Of a DNA stretch of 8,161 nt, positions 1 to 5,680 are shown piece by piece (the first letter of the stretch is position 1; every line of letters begins with the position of its first letter). The notes beneath the pieces were generated by a model. It was not told where the DNA came from. It saw only the letters and a program-made list of their open reading frames with translations, and ran no database searches. The translations under genes were made by a program, and so were the position numbers. This DNA comes from Mageeibacillus sp. UBA1257 (GTDB lineage Bacteria > Bacillota > Clostridia > UBA1212 > UBA1257), in NCBI GenBank assembly GCA_002308775.1, contig DBVT01000067.1, positions 1 to 8,161 on the forward strand. The letters run 5' to 3'.

Positions 1-110
1 GATAAATCTCGGATCTTAAATCTTCTGATCTGAAATCTTCCACAGCGCCGTAGGCGCAAATCTCAGCGGACGCGGCCCGCAATCCGCAAGGCAGCCATTT
101 TGTCGCCGCG
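1..110. repeat. Short tandem repeats and GC-rich hairpins, candidate interspersed element
   Basis: Two adjacent 15-base units at 12-26 and 27-41 match at 13 of 15 positions (GATCTTAAATCTTCT and GATCTGAAATCTTCC). The core AAATCTY also occurs at 4-10 and 58-64, giving four copies in the first 64 bases. Then come a hairpin at 45-57 (GCGCC, loop GTA, GGCGC), a second inverted repeat at 66-87 (GCGGA pairing with TCCGC, enclosing GCGG/CCGC) and a CCGCGG palindrome at 106-111. The AT-rich first half and GC-rich second half differ from the neighbouring coding DNA. Repeats plus nested hairpins next to a broken gene end suggest a non-autonomous element or REP-like repeat, but the left edge lies outside the window and no target-site duplication can be shown. 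The right edge is a guess. Confidence 0.4.
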
Positions 111-173
111 GAGGAGCCCGAAAAATATAACAGAGCGGTCGAAGAATTTCTTGAAGCCGAAGATGAACGATGA
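54..173 (+). pseudogene. C-terminal remnant of an alpha/beta hydrolase-like gene
   Basis: This open frame follows a TAG at 51-53 and ends at TGA 171-173. From about position 90 it reads GSHFVAAEEPEKYNRAVEEF and a short acidic tail. This pattern (Gly-x-His-Phe, then E-P-E-x-Y/F-N-x-x-V-x-x-F-L) is characteristic of the last strand and helix of alpha/beta hydrolases, where the His is the catalytic base. The codons before it (54-89) do not look like hydrolase and lie in the repeat-rich segment, and no start codon or ribosome binding site is visible. I infer a gene 3' end cut off from its upstream part by the repeat, or a frameshifted or degraded gene. The match is short, so chance resemblance remains possible. 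Confidence 0.4.
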
Positions 174-179
174 TAAAAT
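151..179 (+). promoter_or_regulatory. Predicted promoter of the glycosidase-aldolase-sirtuin operon
   Basis: TTGAAG (151-156) and TAAAAT (174-179) are separated by 17 bases, and TGA directly before the -10 makes an extended -10 element. Transcription would begin near 186-190, shortly before the ribosome binding site at 197-201. The promoter lies within the hydrolase-like tail. It was identified by consensus matching only. Confidence 0.5.
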
Positions 180-207
180 GAATATAACTAGTTGACGGAG
201 GCACATG

Positions 208-1857
208 ATGATCTACGATTTCCATCCGAAACTTTCACGCTCGCAACTTGAATTCAGGATCAGGCTTGCAGAGAAGAGGCTCTCTTCTTATCCTCTCGAC
301 ACCCTCGATTTTATCATGATGGACCTTGAACATCCCAAAGGAAAAGTGAGACACGCGCATCAGTGTTCGATCGACCTTACGGGAAGGACCGTAGAGTTCC
401 TGGCGGAAGCGCATGACGTTTTACCAAACTGTGACGAGACGAGACTGAACGAGCTTTTCAACAGAATGATGCTGAAAAGAGAAGATTATCCGAACATTGT
501 GAGAAGGTATTACACGTACCTCAAATACAAGGGCGACTACGACGCGTGGAGTTTAATAAAAGGCGTATATGATAAGTGGGCGGATGAATTCGAAAAAGAG
601 CCATCATCCATGAATAATAACGTTTCGCGGTGCGCATCCTTTGTCGAAGGCATCGCCGAGATGTACGAACTCACGGGTGATAAAAGATATATCCCTCTGT
701 CAGAAAAACTGGCGGAGGTATCGCTGTCCCCGTTCATGGGAGCGCATTCGCACGGTTTGATGACGATACTGCGCGCCATGCTCAAAATGGGTAAGCTGAC
801 AGGAGACGACCGGTTCCTTCAAAAAGTGATTCCGTACAGGAATGAGATCCTGAAAAATCAGTATGCAGACGGATCGATCGCCGAGTGTTTCCCGATGTCA
901 AGAAGAACGGAAGGCTGTTCGACTGCGGACTGGATTATGCTCAATCTGAGATATTACGACCTTACGAAAGATGAAGAGGCACTTCAGATCGCCGAGCATT
1001 CGATGCTGAACGGACTGTTCTTTAATCAGTTCATAACAGGCGGCTTCGGTCACAGAAATTACAGAAAGAACGGATACGGAACGGGAATAGAGGAGGCATG
1101 GTGGTGCTGCACTCAAACAGGCGGTATGGCGATGTGCGAGTATGCAAGACATGCGGTACAGCTTGAAAAAGACGAAAACGGCGCGAGAATAGGGGTCAAT
1201 TATCCTGTGCCCGGCAATTACACTCTGAATCTGGAAGGTAAAACGATCAGTGTCAGGATCATTTCCGAATACCCTGCAAAATACAATGCGAACGTTACTG
1301 TGATCGGTGCGGGTGACATGCCTGTGATCATAAGAAAACCGTATTATACGGGCAAAGCCGTTCAGACTGAGCATAAAATGGCATCGGAGCCTGACGGACG
1401 CACTGTGACAGTCGATATGCCGATAGGCCACTATGCGGAAAAGAGAAAAGACGGCTGGTGCGTAAAATACGGACCGCTTCTTCTCGCTCCGATGGTCGGA
1501 GACTGGAACGATGACGCCGACGAAGACTATAAAAATGTTGAAACGGGCGCTCCGGCAGGATATATCGCAGAAACGATAAAAGGCTCGTCCTTCTCGATCC
1601 TCGAACCTGACGAGAAGGATGAAAACGGCTTCTGGCAAGGTGTTGAAGCCGGTTCGGATCTTCCGGAATGGATGTATTTTGACGACGGCATAGGTTCACA
1701 CACAGGAACAATGATGAAAGCGCCGGCCAACGTAACATTGCTGAATGCGGCGGGAGAAAAGATGAAGGTATGTTTCCATCCTGTATGTTATGCCACGAGC
1801 AATCTCACTCTTCACAACATGCCGCTCTGCTTCGGAATCGTAAGAAGGCAAGAATAA
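208..1857 (+). CDS. GH127/DUF1680-like glycoside hydrolase (beta-L-arabinofuranosidase superfamily)
   Basis: A 549-residue protein without a signal peptide or membrane segment, so probably cytoplasmic and acting on imported glycosides. Residues 1 to about 320 are helical, as in an (alpha/alpha)6 barrel. The rest is beta-rich, with the RxPxW-like stretch replaced by IIRKPYY and a later KYGPLLLAP segment, as in DUF1680 proteins. In characterised GH127 enzymes, two Glu and three Cys form a zinc-thiolate centre with Cys as nucleophile. The likely counterparts here are E226 (GSIAE), E235 and C237 (TEGCS), and C300-C301 (WWCCTQTGG). The Cys box differs from the usual CCPPN, and the protein is shorter than typical GH127 (about 630-660 residues), so linkage and substrate are uncertain. 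ATG 208 is preferred over ATG 205 because GGAGG (197-201) lies 6 bases before it rather than 3. It is the first gene of an apparent three-gene operon, 16 bases before the aldolase. Confidence 0.75.
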   Translation: MIYDFHPKLSRSQLEFRIRLAEKRLSSYPLDTLDFIMMDLEHPKGKVRHAHQCSIDLTGRTVEFLAEAHDVLPNCDETRLNELFNRMMLKREDYPNIVRRYYTYLKYKGDYDAWSLIKGVYDKWADEFEKEPSSMNNNVSRCASFVEGIAEMYELTGDKRYIPLSEKLAEVSLSPFMGAHSHGLMTILRAMLKMGKLTGDDRFLQKVIPYRNEILKNQYADGSIAECFPMSRRTEGCSTADWIMLNLRYYDLTKDEEALQIAEHSMLNGLFFNQFITGGFGHRNYRKNGYGTGIEEAWWCCTQTGGMAMCEYARHAVQLEKDENGARIGVNYPVPGNYTLNLEGKTISVRIISEYPAKYNANVTVIGAGDMPVIIRKPYYTGKAVQTEHKMASEPDGRTVTVDMPIGHYAEKRKDGWCVKYGPLLLAPMVGDWNDDADEDYKNVETGAPAGYIAETIKGSSFSILEPDEKDENGFWQGVEAGSDLPEWMYFDDGIGSHTGTMMKAPANVTLLNAAGEKMKVCFHPVCYATSNLTLHNMPLCFGIVRRQE

Positions 1858-1873
1858 AGGATCGGAGCACGGT

Positions 1874-2911
1874 ATGATCTATTTTACAAGCGACTACACG
1901 ACGGGAGCACATCCCGAAATACTGAAAAGATTTTTGGAAACGAATTTGAGCCCCGCGTCAGGCTACGGTGAGGACATATTCAGCAAAAGCGCCGAGGAGA
2001 AGATAAGGCATGCCTGTTCCTGCCCGTGCGCTCAGGTCTATTTTGCCACAGGCGGGACTCAGACAAACAGACTTGTCATTTCGTCGATGCTTAAAAGCTA
2101 TGAGGGAGTGGTGGCTGCCGAGACCGGTCATATAAACGCACATGAAGCAGGCGCTGTCGAAAACAGCGGCCACAAGGTCATGACAGTACCGCAGCATATG
2201 GGCAAGATAGATAGTTGCGAGCTGGAAGCGTTCGTGAAGACATTTTACGGGGATGACAATCACGAGCATATGGTTTTCCCGGGAATGGTATACATCTCTC
2301 ATCCGACGGAATACGGAAGTATTTATTCAAAAAAAGAGCTCGAAAATATCAGAAAAGTGTGCAAAAAGTACAAAATGACGCTGTTTTTGGATGGAGCGAG
2401 GCTCGGATACGCGCTTTGCGCAAAAGAAAGCGATCTGGATCTTGAGACGATAGCGAAACTCACGGATGTATTTTACATCGGCGGAACGAAGGTCGGAGCG
2501 CTTTGCGGAGAGGCGATAGTTTTTACGAAAAACAATATGCCTGAGCATTTTACAGCCGTTGCAAAACAGATGGGAGCGCTTGTCGCAAAAGGAAGATTGA
2601 ACGGACTGCAGTTCGAAACGCTTTTTACGAACGGGTTGTATTATGAAAACGGAAGGCACGCTATCGAAAAGAAGGACAGACTCGTAAAAATACTCAAAGA
2701 AGCCGGATTTGAATTCTTCTATGAGTCGCCGACAAACCAGCAGTTCGTGATCATCGACAACGAAAAACTGAAGAAGCTTTCCGAATACGTCGATACAGCC
2801 TTCTGGGAAAAATACGACGACGATCATACGGTCGTCAGATTCGCAACGAGCTGGTCGACATCAGACGAAGATCTGGACGAGCTTGAGAGAGTTTTAAAAG
2901 AGGTGTTTTGA
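1874..2911 (+). CDS. ltaE: Threonine aldolase-family PLP enzyme (low-specificity L-threonine aldolase)
   Basis: A 345-residue cytoplasmic protein, the usual length for the family, predicted to cleave L-threonine or L-allo-threonine to glycine and acetaldehyde using pyridoxal phosphate. The N-terminus (FTSDYTTGAHPEIL) matches the family opening. A Gly-Gly-Thr-Gln-Thr-Asn stretch near residue 60 would hold the cofactor phosphate. H86 (ETGHINAHEAGA) fits the His that stacks on the PLP ring, D173 with R176 (LFLDGARLG) fits the Asp contacting the pyridine nitrogen, K206 (IGGTKVGALCGEA) is the Schiff-base lysine, and R322 (VVRFATSW) probably binds the substrate carboxylate. GGAG at 1864-1867 sits 6 bases before ATG 1874. 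The gene lies 16 bases after the glycosidase and overlaps the sirtuin by 4 bases. Related beta-eliminating lyases share this fold, so the exact substrate (threonine, phenylserine or another beta-hydroxy amino acid) is not settled. Confidence 0.88.
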   Translation: MIYFTSDYTTGAHPEILKRFLETNLSPASGYGEDIFSKSAEEKIRHACSCPCAQVYFATGGTQTNRLVISSMLKSYEGVVAAETGHINAHEAGAVENSGHKVMTVPQHMGKIDSCELEAFVKTFYGDDNHEHMVFPGMVYISHPTEYGSIYSKKELENIRKVCKKYKMTLFLDGARLGYALCAKESDLDLETIAKLTDVFYIGGTKVGALCGEAIVFTKNNMPEHFTAVAKQMGALVAKGRLNGLQFETLFTNGLYYENGRHAIEKKDRLVKILKEAGFEFFYESPTNQQFVIIDNEKLKKLSEYVDTAFWEKYDDDHTVVRFATSWSTSDEDLDELERVLKEVF

Positions 2912-3684
2912 AAGTGTCCGAATCGTCTTTCGAAGAGAAGATCGAAAAGCTTTGTGAATTTATAGAGGCGTCTTCGAGGATAGTATTTTTCGGCGGCGCA
3001 GGAGTTTCGACGGAGAGCGGAGTGCCCGATTTCCGGAGCGCGGACGGATTGTACAACACGCTTGATGTGAGATTCGAAGGTTATGAACCGGAATATCTTC
3101 TGAGCCACACGTGCCTTGTGCGTGAACCGAAGGTGTTTTATGAGTTCTACAGGCAGAAAATGGACGCGAGAAATGTTGAGCCGAACGCCGCGCATTATTT
3201 CCTTTCGGAGCTTGAGAAAAAAGGGAAGCTGTCAGCTGTCGTGACTCAGAACATCGACGGACTGCATCAAAGAGCAGGAAGTAAAAAGGTTTACGAGATC
3301 CACGGGACGACCGCGAAGAACTACTGCATGAAATGCGGCAGAAGGTACCCCGGAGATTATATTTTCGAATCAAAAGAGGCAGTTCCGAGGTGCGAATGCG
3401 GTGGGATGGTGAGATGCGATGTGACGCTTTATGAAGAATCTCTCCCCGAGGAGGCCGTGGAGCATGCGATCCTCGAGATCAGCAAAGCCGATATGATGAT
3501 CATCGGAGGCACTTCTCTGACTGTTTATCCCGCGGCTTCGTTCGTTCAGTATTTTAACGGAAAACACATCGTAATAATAAATAAAGACCATTTAAGGTAC
3601 CGTTTGGATCCTGTAAATGATCTTGAGATCAATATGCCGATAGGCAGGGTTTTTGCCGAGGTTAAAAAGAAGATCAACCTTTAA
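2908..3684 (+). CDS. cobB: Sir2-family NAD-dependent protein deacetylase (sirtuin)
   Basis: A 258-residue single-domain sirtuin that removes acyl groups from protein lysines, consuming NAD and producing nicotinamide and O-acetyl-ADP-ribose. In order: the NAD-binding GAGVSTESGVPDFRS motif (residues 30-44), QNID (114-117), the catalytic H132 in EIHGTT, four zinc-binding cysteines at 140, 143, 162 and 164 (C-x2-C then C-x-C), LYEESLP, and GGTSLTVYPAA for NAD. At the position of the Tyr-x-x-Arg pair of desuccinylase sirtuins the protein has Y78-x-x-Y81, which favours ordinary deacetylation (inference). The TTG start at 2908 overlaps the aldolase stop (TTGA) and implies translational coupling. GTG 2914 is an equally plausible start, with GAGG at 2900-2903 lying 4 or 10 bases upstream respectively. 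It is the last gene of the operon, and no clear terminator follows. Confidence 0.92.
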   Translation: MKVSESSFEEKIEKLCEFIEASSRIVFFGGAGVSTESGVPDFRSADGLYNTLDVRFEGYEPEYLLSHTCLVREPKVFYEFYRQKMDARNVEPNAAHYFLSELEKKGKLSAVVTQNIDGLHQRAGSKKVYEIHGTTAKNYCMKCGRRYPGDYIFESKEAVPRCECGGMVRCDVTLYEESLPEEAVEHAILEISKADMMIIGGTSLTVYPAASFVQYFNGKHIVIINKDHLRYRLDPVNDLEINMPIGRVFAEVKKKINL

Positions 3685-3686
3685 GA

Positions 3687-4055
3687 TCAGGATCTTTGAT
3701 GCTCGGCGATGTATTTTTTCATGGCTTCGAATGATTTTTCGCTGATATAGTGCTCGATTTTGCAAGCGTCGTTGACCGCTGTTTCCTCGTCCACGCCGAG
3801 TCCGCGGAGCACACCTGTTAAAACGATGTGGCGATCATATATAGTTTCAGCGATCTTTCTCCCCGAATCAGTCAATGTTATGTGTCCGTTTCCGTCGATA
3901 ACGATATATCCGTCTCTTCTGAGCTTTGACATGGCTCTGCTTATCGACGCTTTTGAATAACCCATATGTTCCGCGACATCGATAGATCTTACATTTTCTT
4001 TTTCATTTCCCAATACCAGAATGCTTTCGAGATACATTTCTCCTGATTCCTGCAT
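3687..4055 (-). CDS. Short DtxR/MntR-family metal-dependent transcriptional regulator
   Basis: A 122-residue repressor-like protein with an N-terminal winged helix-turn-helix (about residues 1-60, including VAEHMGYSKASISRAMSKL) followed by the helical metal-binding and dimerisation domain. It lacks the C-terminal SH3-like domain, as MntR does. Metal ligands expected from DtxR/IdeR (Met, Cys, Glu, His) appear at M7 (GEMYLES) and C98, E101, H102 (NDACKIEHYIS). H76 matches an ancillary-site His, but the usual Glu four residues later is Thr. Manganese-type MntR has Asp in place of this Met, so iron(II) sensing is more likely (inference). ATG 4055 is chosen because an AAAGAG stretch lies 8 bases upstream. 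An in-frame GTG at 4064 would add three residues but has no ribosome binding site. It converges on the sirtuin with a 2-base gap and diverges from the Gfo/Idh/MocA gene. No metal transporter is nearby to identify its target. Confidence 0.85.
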   Translation of the reverse strand: MQESGEMYLESILVLGNEKENVRSIDVAEHMGYSKASISRAMSKLRRDGYIVIDGNGHITLTDSGRKIAETIYDRHIVLTGVLRGLGVDEETAVNDACKIEHYISEKSFEAMKKYIAEHQRS

Positions 4056-4065
4056 AAAAATCACT

Positions 4066-4079
4066 CTTTCATATGTAAG
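4066..4079. promoter_or_regulatory. Imperfect palindrome in the regulator leader, possible autoregulatory operator
   Basis: CTTTCATATGTAAG is a 14-base inverted repeat with 12 of 14 positions symmetric. It lies between the predicted transcription start and the start codon of the DtxR-like gene. DtxR/MntR proteins bind palindromes near their own promoters, but this site does not match the known iron or manganese box consensus, so the assignment is tentative. Confidence 0.25.
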
Positions 4080-4087
4080 TCGTCGTC

Positions 4088-4116
4088 ATTATATTCCCGA
4101 AGTGCATAAAAGTCAA
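4088..4116 (-). promoter_or_regulatory. Predicted promoter of the DtxR-like regulator
   Basis: Reading leftward, TTGACT (4116-4111) and a perfect TATAAT (4093-4088) are separated by exactly 17 bases, close to the housekeeping sigma consensus. Transcription would start near 4081, leaving a leader of about 25 bases before ATG 4055. Confidence 0.7.
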
Positions 4117-4196
4117 ATTAAGAGAGCCGCTCAAATAACGACAGGCATTTATCTCGCGGATTTTTAATAATATTCGGGAAAAACACAAAAAAACGC

Positions 4197-4225
4197 CTGA
4201 AATGAAAAAACGTTTATGTTATAAT
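4197..4225 (+). promoter_or_regulatory. Predicted promoter of the Gfo/Idh/MocA gene
   Basis: CTGAAA (4197-4202), a 17-base spacer and a perfect TATAAT (4220-4225), preceded by TGT as an extended -10. Transcription would start near 4232, about 20 bases before the GGAGG at 4254-4258. The region 4117-4196 between the two divergent promoters is AT-rich and holds no gene. Confidence 0.6.
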
Positions 4226-4264
4226 GATTCCAATAGCGACATCAATGGTCTTTGGAGGTGCATG

Positions 4265-5506
4265 ATGAAAAGAAAAATCAGATTCGGAATATTCGGCTGC
4301 TCGAGAGGAAGCACACTTATCAACGCGATATATGCTTCCGGCGGCGTTGTCACGGCTCTCTGCGACTACAGAATAGACTGCAAGGAGTACATTTACAAAA
4401 ACTTCCCGAAGGTGGGGAAAGCAAAATTTTTCCTCGATTTCGACGAATTTATCAAGCAGGATTTCGACGCAGTACTGATCTCGAACTATTTCTGTGAGCA
4501 CGCAAAATACGCGATCAAAGCTCTCAAAGCAGGTAAAAACGTTTTAAGTGAAACGATCAGCAATATCACTCTCGGCGAAGGCGTTGCGCTCTGCCGCGCT
4601 GTTGAGGAATCGGGCAAGACATATGCTTTGCTTGAAAATTACCCCTATTTCAAAGGCAATATGGAACTTGAAAAAATATATAAAGGGGGAACGCTCGGAA
4701 AAGTGGTATACGCGGAAGGATCATATGTGCATCCGATGAGCGTTGACGAACAGAACGGACTCGCTCCCGGCCTCCTTCACTGGAGAAACTGGACTCCGAG
4801 ATGCTACTATCTGACTCACGCTCTTTGCCCCGTTCTGCAAATGACTGACACTCTTCCCGTAAGAGTGACGGCCATGGCATCTTTTGCTCCGGAAGTTGCA
4901 AAGGGAACAGCTCTCCGCACGGGAGACGCCGCTGTAATAGTTATGTGCCAGACGGACAACGATGCAGTTATCAGAGTGACAGGCTGGGCTAACTTCGCGC
5001 CTCACGGAAGCGAATACAGACTGTATTGCACAAAGGGCGGCGCGGAAGTCAACAGATACAACGGAAAGGTCCATGTTCAGTACAACAGCTATTCAAGACC
5101 GGAAGGGGAAGAGAGGATCGCTTATGAATACGATCCGGAGTGGCCGATCAAGGAACTCGGGGAAGTCGCTGAAAGAGAAGGACACGGCGGCGGTGACTTC
5201 TGGGTAATATACTACTTCATCAAAGCTCTCGAAGAAGGCAAGACACCTTACTGGGATGTCTATAGAGCAACGAGAGCGGCTTCAGTCGCGATACTCGGAT
5301 GGCGCAGCGTCCTCTGCGGCGGACAGCCCTTCGATATCCCCGATTTCAGAAAAGAAGAGGACAGAAGAAAATTCGAATTCGACAATGTCTCTCCTTATCC
5401 TGATAAGGATTACCATGTACAGATCCCTTGCTCTTCAAGACCTTATACTCCTACGGAAGAGGACCTTGAGAGAACGAGAAAGAACTGCGGCGATCTGATA
5501 AGATAA
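4265..5506 (+). CDS. Gfo/Idh/MocA-family oxidoreductase-like protein
   Basis: A 413-residue cytoplasmic protein. An N-terminal Rossmann domain (residues 1 to about 125) opens with RFGIFGCSRGS, a variant of the GxGxxG dinucleotide-binding loop. The C-terminal alpha/beta domain carries EKIYKGGTLGKVVYAEGSYVHP and CYYLTHALCP. Family members oxidise or reduce sugars and related compounds with NAD(P), usually with the lysine of an E-K-P motif as acid/base. Here that motif is E96-T97-I98, with no lysine. E124 (LLENYPYF) and H185 (THALCP) remain as polar active-site candidates. Relatives without the lysine include GH109-type enzymes, which use NAD only transiently, so this protein may be a redox-neutral glycosidase, epimerase or dehydratase. 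ATG 4265 is chosen because GGAGG (4254-4258) lies 6 bases upstream; ATG 4262 lies only 3 bases after it, and an upstream in-frame ATG at 4202 falls within the promoter. It appears monocistronic. Confidence 0.85.
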   Translation: MKRKIRFGIFGCSRGSTLINAIYASGGVVTALCDYRIDCKEYIYKNFPKVGKAKFFLDFDEFIKQDFDAVLISNYFCEHAKYAIKALKAGKNVLSETISNITLGEGVALCRAVEESGKTYALLENYPYFKGNMELEKIYKGGTLGKVVYAEGSYVHPMSVDEQNGLAPGLLHWRNWTPRCYYLTHALCPVLQMTDTLPVRVTAMASFAPEVAKGTALRTGDAAVIVMCQTDNDAVIRVTGWANFAPHGSEYRLYCTKGGAEVNRYNGKVHVQYNSYSRPEGEERIAYEYDPEWPIKELGEVAEREGHGGGDFWVIYYFIKALEEGKTPYWDVYRATRAASVAILGWRSVLCGGQPFDIPDFRKEEDRRKFEFDNVSPYPDKDYHVQIPCSSRPYTPTEEDLERTRKNCGDLIR

Positions 5507-5588
5507 ACGATCAGACACGTGAGAGCCCGCAGAAGCCGTTTTAACACGCCTCGGACGAAAAACTGTTAAACTTACATTTAAACGATCA

Positions 5589-5629
5589 AAATGCCCCTGC
5601 GAGGCTTACAAGGCCTCACAGGGGCATTT
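5589..5629. terminator. Bidirectional rho-independent-type terminator between convergent genes
   Basis: The 17-base arms at 5589-5605 and 5613-5629 pair with a single C-A mismatch around a 7-base loop. The stem centres on GCCCCTG/CAGGGGC and is bounded by A-rich and T-rich ends, so it can end transcription from both sides: the Gfo/Idh/MocA gene and the ABC operon. The rest of the 5507-5680 gap holds no gene or other clear structure. Confidence 0.85.
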
Positions 5630-5680
5630 CTGTTTCGATCAGACTTTGATTTTGTCAAACAGGGCGATCGATCACGATTT

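Noticed and set aside
898..1638. Long open frame of 246 codons on the minus strand inside the glycosidase gene
   Set aside because: It lies antisense to a well-supported gene, has low-complexity Ser/Arg/Phe-rich composition and no recognisable motif. It is best explained as a shadow of codon bias.
3683..3696. AAGATC-AG-GATCTT inverted repeat at the convergent ends of the sirtuin and regulator genes
   Set aside because: The arms are 6 bases with a 2-base gap, no GC-rich stem and no T-run. It is too weak to call a terminator, and GATC-containing strings are frequent throughout the window.
4094..4180. TTCCCGAA (4094-4101) and its reverse complement TTCGGGAA (4173-4180) between the divergent promoters
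   Set aside because: The same 8-mer also occurs inside coding DNA at 4403-4410 and 6415-6422, and the two intergenic copies sit at unlike positions relative to their promoters, so a shared operator is not supported.
4202..4264. N-terminal extension of the Gfo/Idh/MocA protein from ATG 4202
   Set aside because: The extra codons overlap the predicted -10 box, encode residues unlike the family N-terminus, and lack a ribosome binding site, whereas GGAGG precedes ATG 4265.
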